Positions 42,632-51,781 of a stretch of 64,000 bases of DNA are shown here, one piece after another. The stretch lies in NCBI GenBank assembly GCA_900155415.1, contig LT700187.1, forward strand, positions 992,001 through 1,056,000. Reading direction: 5' to 3'. Within the stretch, counting starts at the first letter, position 1, and every line of letters begins with the position of its first letter. A model generated the notes under the pieces. That model was given only the letters and a program-made list of their open reading frames with translations, ran no database searches and had not been told where the DNA came from. This DNA comes from Christensenella massiliensis (GTDB lineage Bacteria; Bacillota; Clostridia; Christensenellales; Christensenellaceae). The translations under genes were made by a program, and so were the position numbers.

Positions 42632-43612
42632 TCATTCCGGGAAAACGATGCCCGCCTGCGCGCGCATCTGCGTGATCGTCTCCAGCACATCGAGGGAAAG
42701 CCGCTGTGCGCGCCGAAGCTCCTCCGCACAGCCCGCAGGGTCCCTGACATAGCGGACAAAATCCCGCGCCTCGTTCGCCATCAGCGTTTCGCGCGTAACG
42801 TCGCCCACAATGGTTTCCCTGCTCCCGTCCAGATATTCGATGCCGATGCCGGAAAGCTCGAACAGCGTGCGGATCGTCATCGTTCCCTTGTCGCCTAAGA
42901 TTTCAGAGCCGATCCGGTCCTCCGATGCTTTGGAGGCGGTGAGTACGACGTGCTTGTCGTCATACACGAACAGGCTGGTAAATGAAATATCGGCGCCGGA
43001 GGAAAGCAGCCTTGCGCGCGTCACGATCTCGCGCGGCCGTCCGAAGAAATACAGCGCGGGATAAACGACATAAACGCCGAGGTCCATCATGCAGCCGGCT
43101 GCGAACCGCGGGTTGAAGATGTTCGGAAGCTCGCCGTCCATAAGCGCCTGATAACGCGAGGAATACTGGCTGAAATCGAAGCGTGCCGTATCGATCCTCC
43201 CAAGCCTTGAAAGGGCGTCTTTTACTGTTTTCAGACAGGGCTGGTGGAGCATCATGATGGCCTCCATGAATACGAGGCCGTTTTCATGCGCAAGGTCGTG
43301 CAGCTCAAGCAGCTGCTCGGGCCGGACGACGGCAGGCTTTTCGCAGATCACATGCTTGCCGTGGGATAAAAACAGCTTTGCCTGCTCGTAATGCAGGGAA
43401 TTCGGACTCGCGATATAGACCGCGTCTACGCCGCTCCTCGCGATGGTGTCAAGGTCGTCGTAAGCATAATCGCAGCCGTTTTTGGAAGCGAATTCCACCG
43501 CGCGGGAGAGGCTGCGGGAATAGACCGCCCCAAGCGTGAGCTCTCCCAGTGTATTCGCACTGTCGATAAACGCCTGCGTGATCCATGAAGTGCCGATGAT
43601 CGCATATTTCAT
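42632..43612 (-). CDS. Gfo/Idh/MocA-family oxidoreductase
   Basis: 326-residue NAD(P)-dependent oxidoreductase with Rossmann start YAIIGTSWITQAFI and intact EKP at 91-93 (HVICEKPAVV). C-terminal domain AAGCMMDLGVYVVYPALYFFG. Of the trans-dihydrobenzenediol dehydrogenase/glucose-fructose oxidoreductase kind. Monocistronic, 189 bases upstream of the DUF1538 operon on the same strand. Substrate unknown. Confidence 0.9.
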   Translation of the reverse strand: MKYAIIGTSWITQAFIDSANTLGELTLGAVYSRSLSRAVEFASKNGCDYAYDDLDTIARSGVDAVYIASPNSLHYEQAKLFLSHGKHVICEKPAVVRPEQLLELHDLAHENGLVFMEAIMMLHQPCLKTVKDALSRLGRIDTARFDFSQYSSRYQALMDGELPNIFNPRFAAGCMMDLGVYVVYPALYFFGRPREIVTRARLLSSGADISFTSLFVYDDKHVVLTASKASEDRIGSEILGDKGTMTIRTLFELSGIGIEYLDGSRETIVGDVTRETLMANEARDFVRYVRDPAGCAEELRRAQRLSLDVLETITQMRAQAGIVFPE

Positions 43613-43778
43613 AAGGAATACCTCATTTTATTTTATTGATCAAGATAAACATACAACATGCGCGCTTTTTATTCAAGGGATTTTTAGGAAAGAGGAGCGC
43701 GGAAAGAGAAAAAGCCGGAAAAGGATGGCGGGAGAAGGGCTTTTTGAGGGAATACGCGCATTTATTTCATGAAATCTA

Positions 43779-43808
43779 TTGAGTTTCCGGCGCAAGATAG
43801 GGTACAAT
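43779..43808 (+). promoter_or_regulatory. Promoter of dapL
   Basis: TTGAGT (43779-43784), 18-base spacer, TACAAT (43803-43808). The palindrome GGGTGTGCGCACCC (43831-43844) lies in the 5' leader. Confidence 0.65.
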
Positions 43809-43859
43809 AACACTGTATTGGATGAATACAGGGTGTGCGCACCCGTGGAAGGAGAAATT

Positions 43860-45092
43860 ATGTTTAAGGTAAACGACTATTTCGGACGGCTGCAGGGAAG
43901 CTATCTCTTCACAGAGATCGCGCACCGCGTGAACGCGTATACAAAAGAGAATCCGGATAAGGAGATCATCCGGCTCGGCATCGGCGACGTAACGCGCCCG
44001 CTTGCGCCCGCAGTCCTGCAGGCGATCGATGCGGCGACGCGCGAAATGTCGGACGCGAAAACGTTCATGGGCTACGGGCCGGAGCAGGGGTATGAATTTC
44101 TGCGCGCTGCGATCCGCGAGAACGACTATCTCGCGCGCGGGGTGGAGATCGGCCTCGACGAGATATTCGTCTCGGACGGAAGCAAGTGCGATACGGGCAA
44201 CATTCAGGAGCTGCTTTCAGCGGACTGCAAAATCGGCGTGACCGATCCAGTCTATCCGGTCTATGTGGATACGAACGTCATGGCGGGCCGTTCGGGCGAA
44301 TTTGACGCAGCGAAGGGCGAATTTACAGAGATCACCTATATCCCGACGACGGCGGAGAACGGCTTTGTTCCCGCGCTGCCGGAGCGGCGGGTGGACGTGA
44401 TGTATTTGTGCTCCCCCAACAACCCGACGGGCACGGCGATGACCAAAGAACAGCTCAAGGTATGGGTGGACTGGGCCAACGAAACGGGTGCGCTCATTCT
44501 GTTCGACGGCGCGTACGAGCATTTCATCACGGACGAAAACGTTCCGCACAGCATTTATGAGATCGACGGAGCCAAGACGTGCGCGGTCGAATTCCGCAGC
44601 TTTTCCAAAACGGCGGGCTTCACGGGCACGCGCTGCGCGTATACGGTCATTCCCAAAGAGCTCGCGGGGGAAAACAGCAGGGGCGAAAAGGTCAGCCTGA
44701 ATGCGATGTGGCTGCGGCGGCATTCGACGAAATTCAACGGCGTTTCCTATATCGTACAGCGCGGCGCTGCGGCGGTTTATACGGAAGAGGGCAAAAAGCA
44801 GATCGACGAAACCATCGCGTTCTATCTGGAAAACGCGAAAATCATCCGCGAGGGCCTCGGGCGGATCGGCATCACGGCATACGGCGGGGTAAACTCGCCC
44901 TATGTATGGCTGAAAACGCCGAACGGCATGAAAAGCTGGGATTTCTTCGATAAACTGCTTACGGAAGCGAACGTCGTAGGAACGCCGGGCAGCGGCTTTG
45001 GAAGCGCAGGCGAGGGCTATTTCCGCCTGACGGCGTTCAATACGAGGGAAAATACGGAAAAGGCGATCAGTCGCCTTGCCAATTTAAAGTAA
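43860..45092 (+). CDS. dapL: LL-diaminopimelate aminotransferase
   Basis: 410 residues, the normal DapL length. It converts tetrahydrodipicolinate to LL-diaminopimelate in one step, for lysine and peptidoglycan. A class I/II fold PLP enzyme with Lys250 in [25 protein letters not shown] (185-192) and FDGAYEHF. It starts with the DapL-typical [25 protein letters not shown] lies before ATG 43860. Followed after 15 bases by a glycosyltransferase, so probably co-transcribed. Confidence 0.96.
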   Translation: MFKVNDYFGRLQGSYLFTEIAHRVNAYTKENPDKEIIRLGIGDVTRPLAPAVLQAIDAATREMSDAKTFMGYGPEQGYEFLRAAIRENDYLARGVEIGLDEIFVSDGSKCDTGNIQELLSADCKIGVTDPVYPVYVDTNVMAGRSGEFDAAKGEFTEITYIPTTAENGFVPALPERRVDVMYLCSPNNPTGTAMTKEQLKVWVDWANETGALILFDGAYEHFITDENVPHSIYEIDGAKTCAVEFRSFSKTAGFTGTRCAYTVIPKELAGENSRGEKVSLNAMWLRRHSTKFNGVSYIVQRGAAAVYTEEGKKQIDETIAFYLENAKIIREGLGRIGITAYGGVNSPYVWLKTPNGMKSWDFFDKLLTEANVVGTPGSGFGSAGEGYFRLTAFNTRENTEKAISRLANLK

Positions 45093-45107
45093 GGAAAGGG
45101 AAGTATC

Positions 45108-46178
45108 ATGAAAATCGCATTTTTAGCGGCGGCAAGCTCGCCGCATACGGTCAAATGGGCAAACGCTTTCGTGCAGGAGCACGACGTTACGGTCTTTTCC
45201 CTGCCCGACCAAAAGGATGAGCAGGGAGAGCTCGACGGAAAGGTGACGGTGGAATATCTGCCGTTTAGCACGGCGCAGGGCGGTTATAAGAAAAATGCGG
45301 CGGAGCTCAAAGGAAAGCTTGCTGCCGGCGGCTTCGGCGTGGTCAACGCATTCGGCGCGACGACCTACGGCTTCCTCGCGGCAAAGGCGAAAGCGCCGAA
45401 CGTGCTTCTCACGGTGCTTGGCCCGGACGTTTACGCGGAGGCAGACCGCGGCCTGAAAGGACTGGTGAAAAAAAGCGTGAAGCACGCAGCGGGCGTGCTC
45501 GCGGCGGCTCCGAACGTCATTACGCGCGTCAAGACGCTCTATAAAAAAGAAAAAGCGTATTTTGTAGCGCCGTTCGGTGTGGATACCGAGGTGTTCAAAA
45601 AGCTGGGCGCAGAAAAACCGGAGGATTCCATGTGTTTCGGCTCCTTAAAGGCGCTTGAATACGGGAACGGCGTGGACCACGTTCTGGACGCGTTTGCGAA
45701 ATATCTCGAAAAGACGACGGGCGCGGCGACGCTGAAAATAGCGGGGACCGGCTCGATGGAAAGCAGCCTCAGGCAGAAAGCGCAGAGCATGGGGATCGCG
45801 GACAAGGTGGAATTCCTCGGACATGTGAAAAATGCGGATATGCCAGCTCTCCTTGCCACGATAGACGTAACGGTGCAGATGGGCGACGCGGAGGCGTTCG
45901 GCGTGCCGGGCATCGAATCCATGGCGTGCGAAGTGCCGGTCGTGGCGTCAGACACGGTAGGCGCGAGCGAATATATCCTCAACGGGGTGACGGGCTATCT
46001 TGTGAAGATCGGCAATGTGGACCGCTGCTGCGAATGCATGATGGAGCTGCGCGACAAGGCGGCGCGCGAGCACATGGGCGAGCTTGCGCGGGGCGATATC
46101 AAGGAATCCTACGAGCTTGCGGCCTGCAGGGAAAAATATGAAGAAGCGCTACGGGCAGTCGGTTCGCGCGTGATGTAA
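45108..46178 (+). CDS. Glycosyltransferase family 4 protein
   Basis: 356-residue GT-B glycosyltransferase. The N-terminal acceptor domain begins MKIAFLAAASSPHTVKWANA. The C-terminal donor domain has FGSLKALEYGNGVDHVLDAF and the EX7E-type motif EAFGVPGIESMACEVPVVAS, with nucleotide-sugar-binding glutamates. AAGGGAAG precedes the ATG, 15 bases after dapL. Likely adds a hexose to a cell-envelope polymer or lipid; donor and acceptor unknown. Confidence 0.9.
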   Translation: MKIAFLAAASSPHTVKWANAFVQEHDVTVFSLPDQKDEQGELDGKVTVEYLPFSTAQGGYKKNAAELKGKLAAGGFGVVNAFGATTYGFLAAKAKAPNVLLTVLGPDVYAEADRGLKGLVKKSVKHAAGVLAAAPNVITRVKTLYKKEKAYFVAPFGVDTEVFKKLGAEKPEDSMCFGSLKALEYGNGVDHVLDAFAKYLEKTTGAATLKIAGTGSMESSLRQKAQSMGIADKVEFLGHVKNADMPALLATIDVTVQMGDAEAFGVPGIESMACEVPVVASDTVGASEYILNGVTGYLVKIGNVDRCCECMMELRDKAAREHMGELARGDIKESYELAACREKYEEALRAVGSRVM

Positions 46179-46190
46179 GCAGAAAAATAA

Positions 46191-46228
46191 AAAAACGGCA
46201 TGACATAGAGGTCATGCCATTTTTTTAT
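46191..46228. terminator. Intrinsic terminator
   Basis: GGCATGACATAGAGGTCATGCC hairpin flanked by A7 and T7. Confidence 0.92.
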
Positions 46229-46408
46229 GCGCACGGAAATCTTTGCCGGAATATCTAAAATTTTATGAAAGGCTGCTGCGCGGGGCGGGGGGCTTATCCA
46301 AAAAATGTATACCGCGATCCAAAGGATTTGGGATAGGAAACGTTTTTTATCTCCGTATAATGAGAAGCATGGAGCATTATCATTCTTTCGGAAAAGGAGA
46401 CGGAAAAA

Positions 46409-48610
46409 ATGGCATATATGAAAAAAATCTATCTCAGCAGCTATGAAGAAGTGCTTGAGCTCGGAAAAGAGCAGATGGAAGAGCTTAAAACGCGGGTAAA
46501 ACAGGAAAAAAAAGAGGCGCCGCGGCACATCGGAAGCGAATGGGGAAGATTCGAGGGGCTCCATGATCTCTCGGAAGAACAGATAGATGAGTTGGCAAAA
46601 ACAGTTCTGGCGGAAATGACACTCGAGCAAAAAGTGAATCAAATGAGCGGAGACGAATCACTGGATTCCATCGCGCTCAGCATCACGCGGGAATACAATA
46701 AAACGCCTTATTACGGAGGAGAGGATGCACAGCTCGACCTGCCCGCAGTTAAATTTTCAGATGGACCGACAGGCGTAGTGATGTACCATTCCACGGCATT
46801 CCCGGTTCCGGTCGGCCGGGCGGCGTCGTTTGATAAAGAGCTTGAATATAAGATCGGTGATGCGATTGGAACGGAGATCAGAGCACAGGGCGGCAATTAT
46901 TATGGAGGCGTGTGCATCAATTTAGTACGGCACCCGGCATGGGGACGCGCGCAGGAATCCTTCGGGGAGGATCCCTATCTGCTGGGCGTTATGGGGGAAG
47001 CGCTGACAAAGGGTGTACAGAACCATGTAATGGCCTGTATCAAGCATTTTGCGGCAAACAGCATTGAAAATACGCGGTTTGAGGTAGATGTAGATATGGA
47101 CGAGCGTTCCCTGCGCGAGGTCTATCTGCCGCATTTTGAACGCTGCGTCAAGGCGGGTGCAGCATCTGTGATGAGTGCCTATAATTATTTTCGGGGAGAG
47201 TCCTGCGGGCATAGCGCTTACCTGCAGAGAAAAATATTAAAGGACGAGTGGGATTTCCGTGGATTTATCCTATCAGACTTCGTGTTTTGCATCCGGGATA
47301 CAGAGGATTCTGTAAACAGCGGTATGGACATCGAAATGCCGTCGACGATCCATTGGGGCACAAAGCTGGTGGAGGCGGTCAAAAAAGGGAACGTAAGAGA
47401 GGACGTGATAGACGATGCCGTCCTGCGCCTGCTGCGGCAGAAGATCCGTTTTGCGCAGATCAATGCAGATAAAAAGCCCGAACCGGAAAAGGTTGTGTGC
47501 AAAGAACATATCGCGCTTGCACGCCGGGCAGCGCAGGAATCCTTTGTTCTGCTGAAAAACGAAGGGGTCTTGCCGCTTGACGATAAAAAGGGGCAGAAAA
47601 TACTTATTGCCGGAAAGCTCGCTGCGGAAGTCAATATCGGGGATGGAAAAGGTTCGAGTGCGGTCCGCCCGCCTTATGCCGTGACGCCGCTTGAAGGAAT
47701 TTACCGCAGGGTAAAAAATGCGGCGGTCCTCTATGATGACGGCGATGATCTGAAAATGACCGCTCAAAAGGCACGGGATGCGGATTCCGTTATTGTCATC
47801 GCAGGGCTTACATGCGCAGACGAGGGGGAATATATGGCGACCTTCAGCGGCGGCGCAGACGGTATCATAGGCGGCGACCGGAGCGACCTGCGCCTGCACG
47901 GCAGCGACATACGCCTGATTGAGGCCTGTGCAAGGAATAACCGGTCCGTTACGGTCTGTGTGATGGGCGGAAGTTCGATCATTATGGACCCGTGGTGCGA
48001 AACAGTACAGGGGATCGCGATGATCTGGTATCCGGGAATGGAGGGTGGCAATGCGCTTGCGGATATCCTTTTTGGGGATGTATCACCCAGCGGAAAGCTG
48101 CCTGTCTCGATCCCGAAGACGGAGAGCCAGCTCCCATTCTTCAGAATAAACGCAGTAAAGGCAAAGTACGATTACTACCACGGTTATTTTCTTGCGGATA
48201 AAAATGGTTATGATATGCGGTATCCATTCGGATATGGACTTTCATATACGGATTTTGAATTGAGAAATCTACGTGTGAGCGCAAAGACAGCAAGCAAGGA
48301 AGACGTCGTAAAGGTGTTGGTCGATGTGTCGAATACAGGCAGCCGGGCAGGCACAGAGATCGTGCAGCTGTATACAGGCTACTGCGGACCGTCGGTAGAA
48401 CGCCACCTGAAAGACCTGCGGGGCTTTGAGCGCGTCACGTTGGAACCGGGGCAGACAAAAACGGTGAGCATTCCTCTTGCTGTAAGTGATCTTTCCTATT
48501 ATGACGATGCAAAAGGTGAATGGAGGGTAGACCCGATCGGCTATCGTATTATTGTGGGAAATTCTTCCATGGATCCGGACGCACTTGAAGCCGTATTGGA
48601 GGTGCGGTAA
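46409..48610 (+). CDS. Glycoside hydrolase family 3 beta-glycosidase
   Basis: 733-residue cytoplasmic enzyme (no signal peptide). GH3 N-terminal domain: LPAVKFSDGPTGV, RNPAWGRAQESFGEDP-like block, CIKHFAANS (about 212) and nucleophile Asp about 290 in GFILSDFVF. GH3 C-terminal domain: LARRAAQESFVLLKNEGVLPL and a probable acid/base Glu in DEGEYMATFSGG. C-terminal fibronectin III-like domain: YPFGYGLSYTDFE and EIVQLYTGYCGPSV. The first 60 residues are a charged extension. GGAGACGG before ATG 46409. A TATAAT at 46356-46361 may be its promoter. Cleaves beta-glucosides or xylosides. Confidence 0.93.
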   Translation: MAYMKKIYLSSYEEVLELGKEQMEELKTRVKQEKKEAPRHIGSEWGRFEGLHDLSEEQIDELAKTVLAEMTLEQKVNQMSGDESLDSIALSITREYNKTPYYGGEDAQLDLPAVKFSDGPTGVVMYHSTAFPVPVGRAASFDKELEYKIGDAIGTEIRAQGGNYYGGVCINLVRHPAWGRAQESFGEDPYLLGVMGEALTKGVQNHVMACIKHFAANSIENTRFEVDVDMDERSLREVYLPHFERCVKAGAASVMSAYNYFRGESCGHSAYLQRKILKDEWDFRGFILSDFVFCIRDTEDSVNSGMDIEMPSTIHWGTKLVEAVKKGNVREDVIDDAVLRLLRQKIRFAQINADKKPEPEKVVCKEHIALARRAAQESFVLLKNEGVLPLDDKKGQKILIAGKLAAEVNIGDGKGSSAVRPPYAVTPLEGIYRRVKNAAVLYDDGDDLKMTAQKARDADSVIVIAGLTCADEGEYMATFSGGADGIIGGDRSDLRLHGSDIRLIEACARNNRSVTVCVMGGSSIIMDPWCETVQGIAMIWYPGMEGGNALADILFGDVSPSGKLPVSIPKTESQLPFFRINAVKAKYDYYHGYFLADKNGYDMRYPFGYGLSYTDFELRNLRVSAKTASKEDVVKVLVDVSNTGSRAGTEIVQLYTGYCGPSVERHLKDLRGFERVTLEPGQTKTVSIPLAVSDLSYYDDAKGEWRVDPIGYRIIVGNSSMDPDALEAVLEVR

Positions 48611-48675
48611 AAAATGGTCTTAAAAATACCGCTTTGTCCTATAAAATGATTGAACGGGCTGAAAAGGGGGTATGA

Positions 48676-50775
48676 ATGAGACATAGCCTCCCGTCCGCCT
48701 CTGTACGGAAAAGGAAGGCGAAAGGCGGTATGATAATGAAAAAAAGACCAGAAATAGGAAAAAAGACGGCACAGCTGCTGCTTGCCGCGCTGTTTTGCCT
48801 CCTGCCGTTTACTTCGGCCTATGCTGCGGAAACGGGCGAAGAGGACTATGTGCCTCAGACTGCTGCTGTGGAAGAGACTGAGAAGGAGACGCAGGAAACG
48901 GATGTCTCCCCGGCTTCTGTTCCGTCTGCCCCACAGAAAGAGGTTGCGGACCTGCAGCCCGAAACAGAAAGCAAAGAGGCCCCGACGGCGCTTGCCGCCG
49001 GGGATGTGGCGATCGATGAAGCAAATTTTCCGGATGCCGTGTTCCGGGCGTATATCAGCAAACATTTCGATACGGACCACAATTCTATTTTGACACCGGA
49101 GGAATGCGGCGCGGTAAGCAGCATCAACGTTTCATTCTCTCAGGTGACAGGCACGATTTTTTCGCTTGAAGGGATTGGTTTCTTTCCAAATTTGACTTTT
49201 CTTAAATGCAACGGCAATGCCATAACCTCGCTTGACATGAGCGGGAATCCCAAGCTGGAACAGCTGATTTGCGAAAACAATCAGATATCCAGTCTGAATG
49301 TGACGGAAAATCCACAGCTGAAAACGCTGGAATGCTATAACGACCCGCTGACAGAGCTCGACTTAAGCGGAAATCCGCTTTTGTCTAGCCTGTCGTGCGG
49401 AAGCGGCCGGCTGACAGAGCTTGACTTGTCGCACAACCCGAATCTTATTTCGTTCACCTATCTGGGTGGGAATATCGGGGAACTGGACGTCACCCATGCG
49501 GCCGGGCTTCAAAGCCTGATCTGCGTCGGTTCAAAAATCAGCAGCTTGGACCTGTCGGGTAATCCGCAGCTCAGCTACCTGTCTCTCAAAGGAGACCGGC
49601 TCACCCGGCTCGACCTGTCGCATAATCCGCAGCTTTCTGTGCTGGAAGTGAATGGAAACGAACTGCTTACGCTCGACCTGTCCAACAATCCGAATTTGAG
49701 CAGGATAGAAGCGGGAAACAACGCTCTGATCTCTTTACACATGGGAACGAATACGGCAGCGAATGTGGATGGGCAAAAGGCTTATACCATCAAACTGGCG
49801 CAGGGAGAGACATCCTTCGATCTGACACAGCTCGATCCGGCGTTTGACGGTACGGCAGTCAGCAATCTTAAAAATGCTGTTCTGAACGGAACGGTGCTGA
49901 AAAATCTCACCGTCGGCATGCCGGTCTCCTACGATTATACGAGCAACGGCGTGACGCTGCATGCGAAGCTCGACGTCGTAGAGGGAAACGCATGGATAAC
50001 GCCGCTCAGTATCCAAAACTGGACCTTTGGGGAAACGCCGTCTAAGCCGCATGCACAGGCACGGCTTGGAACCGTCCGCTTTCTCTATGGCAGGAACGGA
50101 GTATTCACAGAAAATATACCGCAGAGCGCCGGAACGTGGACGGTCCGGGCAGTAGTGGATGGAACGGACGATTATCCCGGGCTTGAGGCGGAAACGGAAT
50201 TTGAGATCTATAAGGCGGTGCCGGCTTACACGGTTCCGCAGACGCTTTCGGGGACCTATGGGGATATCCTGCGCGATATTTCACTGGGAACAGGATTTTC
50301 GTGGACAGACGGGAGCCTGAGTGTGGGAAACGCCGGAGAGCATACGTTTGAGGTGACCTATACGCCTGCGGATACCGCCGATTACGTCACGGTAGAGCAT
50401 ATCCCCGTACACGTCATGATCCGGCCCAAGGACGGAACCGGCTTTGCAATATCCCCCTTGCCGCTGCAAAATGCGGAGGACGCAGACAGCATTGTCATCA
50501 AGGACGGCAGTACCGTGCTTGAGCGCGGCAAAGACTATACGGTAACGGAGGAGCGGCAGGGAACCGGCGTTCTTGTCACAATACAATATATCGGAAACTA
50601 TACGGGAACCGTGACGCTCAGATATCCCGTTCCCGGGGCGGGAGCAGATGAAAGCGGGATTGCGCCCCGTACAGACGATGCTTCCGGCGGGCCGGGAGCC
50701 TATATTCTGGCTGCGGCCGCACTGCTGGCCATGTTGGGAACGACATTCGCACGGCGCGCAGGGAAAACAAAATAG
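48676..50775 (+). CDS. Secreted leucine-rich-repeat protein with C-terminal membrane anchor
   Basis: 699 residues, surface-exposed by inference. A basic N-extension precedes the signal peptide (AQLLLAALFCLLPFTSAYA). Then an acidic Pro/Glu linker, an EF-hand-like segment (IDEANFPDAVFRAYISKHFD to TPEECG, about 105-135), and about eight LRRs of about 21 residues (LDLSGNPQLSYLSLKGDRLT type, 150-360). Two Ig-like/MBG beta domains (about 440-640) and a C-terminal span GAYILAAAALLAMLGTTF with RRAGKTK follow. The residues before the span, APRTDD, resemble but do not match LPXTG. Start 48676 has AGGGGG five bases upstream; 48730 and 48736 are alternatives. Confidence 0.88.
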   Translation: MRHSLPSASVRKRKAKGGMIMKKRPEIGKKTAQLLLAALFCLLPFTSAYAAETGEEDYVPQTAAVEETEKETQETDVSPASVPSAPQKEVADLQPETESKEAPTALAAGDVAIDEANFPDAVFRAYISKHFDTDHNSILTPEECGAVSSINVSFSQVTGTIFSLEGIGFFPNLTFLKCNGNAITSLDMSGNPKLEQLICENNQISSLNVTENPQLKTLECYNDPLTELDLSGNPLLSSLSCGSGRLTELDLSHNPNLISFTYLGGNIGELDVTHAAGLQSLICVGSKISSLDLSGNPQLSYLSLKGDRLTRLDLSHNPQLSVLEVNGNELLTLDLSNNPNLSRIEAGNNALISLHMGTNTAANVDGQKAYTIKLAQGETSFDLTQLDPAFDGTAVSNLKNAVLNGTVLKNLTVGMPVSYDYTSNGVTLHAKLDVVEGNAWITPLSIQNWTFGETPSKPHAQARLGTVRFLYGRNGVFTENIPQSAGTWTVRAVVDGTDDYPGLEAETEFEIYKAVPAYTVPQTLSGTYGDILRDISLGTGFSWTDGSLSVGNAGEHTFEVTYTPADTADYVTVEHIPVHVMIRPKDGTGFAISPLPLQNAEDADSIVIKDGSTVLERGKDYTVTEERQGTGVLVTIQYIGNYTGTVTLRYPVPGAGADESGIAPRTDDASGGPGAYILAAAALLAMLGTTFARRAGKTK

Positions 50776-50786
50776 CACGATATAAG

Positions 50787-50818
50787 AAATATCCGCCCGG
50801 AATGGCGGATATTTTTTT
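50787..50818 (+). terminator. Intrinsic terminator
   Basis: AAATATCCGCC / GGCGGATATTT with loop CGGAAT, then T7. Confidence 0.92.
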
Positions 50819-50823
50819 GCCGC

Positions 50824-50852
50824 GTGACGCGGCAGCCGTTTTCTGCTATAAT
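50824..50852 (+). promoter_or_regulatory. Promoter of the NHLP export operon
   Basis: GTGACG (50824-50829), 17-base spacer, TATAAT (50847-50852) with an extended TGC. The only good promoter before the 50.9-58.1 kb operon. Confidence 0.65.
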
Positions 50853-50902
50853 CTGAAAGAGATATATTGGGATGGGCGGCGTAAAAAGCAGGAGCAGGGC
50901 GA

Positions 50903-51124
50903 ATGAAAAAAAATTCCCGGTTTCCGGAACGGAAAAAAGAAGCGGAGATCATGGACTTTTCACAGGAGAGTAATTTGGAAGAGAAACTGCTCGGGCAGCT
51001 GAGGTCGGCGTTTTGGGGCAAGTTCGAAGACGACGACCTTGCTTCCGTCCATGCCGCCGGAAAGCCGCCGGTCTATCGGGATGACCGTTTGCCAAAACAA
51101 ACGGAGGAGACGGACAAGCGATAG
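50903..51124 (+). CDS. Small peptide of the NHLP cluster (candidate precursor or regulator)
   Basis: 73-residue charged peptide with AGGAGCAGGG before the ATG. The central helix LEEKLLGQLRSAFWGKF is followed by DDDLASVHAAGKPP. Aligned to a double-glycine leader, Asp(-8) Leu(-7) Val(-4) Ala(-2) Ala(-1) would fit cleavage before GKPPVYRDDRLPKQTEETDK. That core is unusually charged and has no Cys, Ser or Gly content typical of NHLP products. It may instead be a short anti-sigma or adaptor peptide for the sigma factor gene 65 bases downstream. First gene of the operon; either role is inference. Confidence 0.6.
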   Translation: MKKNSRFPERKKEAEIMDFSQESNLEEKLLGQLRSAFWGKFEDDDLASVHAAGKPPVYRDDRLPKQTEETDKR

Positions 51125-51189
51125 CCCGCGCACGCCCGCCTTGGCAGGCTGCCGTAAAGCAAGACGAAAAGCCAAAGCGGAGAATACGT

Positions 51190-51707
51190 TTGAACTACGA
51201 TATCACGAGCCAAAGCGGCTTTGAACGAATGTACCGGGAATATTTCCCGAAGATCTACAACTATATTTTTTACCGGCTCCTGTCCCGGGAGGATACGGAG
51301 GACGTCGTGAGCGTGATCTTTATGAAAGCGGCCCGCAGCGCAGAAACATTTGACGAGAGTCGGGCGTCCCTCAGGACGTGGCTCTGCCGGATCGCTCAAA
51401 ATGCGCTGATCGATTTTTTCCGTGCGAAGAAGCGGACGGTCTCTCTCGACGACGAAACTGCCGGAGTCGTCCTGCCGGTCGATTTTGAGGAGCAGGCGGA
51501 GCAGATCTCCTCGGAAAAGCGCCGGGTGATCTATCTCGAGCTCATGAAGCTTAGGGAACGCGAACGGCTCATTGTTTACTATAAATTTTTGAGGGCTATC
51601 ACAACAGGGAGACCGCCTCTTTGCTCGGTATGAACGAGAGCACGGTGGGCACGGCGCTCTCCCGTACACTGAAGAAATTACGGACGGCTGGTTTGCGGGA
51701 ACTCTGA
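51190..51707 (+). pseudogene. ECF sigma-70 factor with a single-base frameshift near the 3' end
   Basis: Start TTG 51190 with GGAG seven bases before. The frame reads FERMYREYFPKIYNYIFYR (region 2), RTWLCRIAQNALIDFFRAKKR and VIYLELMKLRERERLIVYYKF, then loses frame at the T run (AAATTTTTGAGG, 51586-51597) and stops at 51633. One extra T restores FFEGYHNRETASLLGMNES and TVGTALSRTLKKLRTAGLREL, a complete region 4 ending at 51707. As read, region 4's helix-turn-helix is lost. May be a real mutation, an assembly error or slippage. It probably controls the export operon. Confidence 0.85.
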
Positions 51708-51781
51708 AGCAGGGTTTCCGTTTTGCGGTCTCTTAAGAGAAACGCGGTATGGCGCACGGAAGACAGGAAAGAGAGGAAGCT

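Noticed and set aside
43831-43844. Palindrome GGGTGTGCGCACCC upstream of dapL as another copy of the first LacI operator
   Set aside because: Only the TGTGC/GCAC core matches, the central CG spacing differs, and it sits in the leader of a biosynthetic gene; kept only as a note with the dapL promoter.
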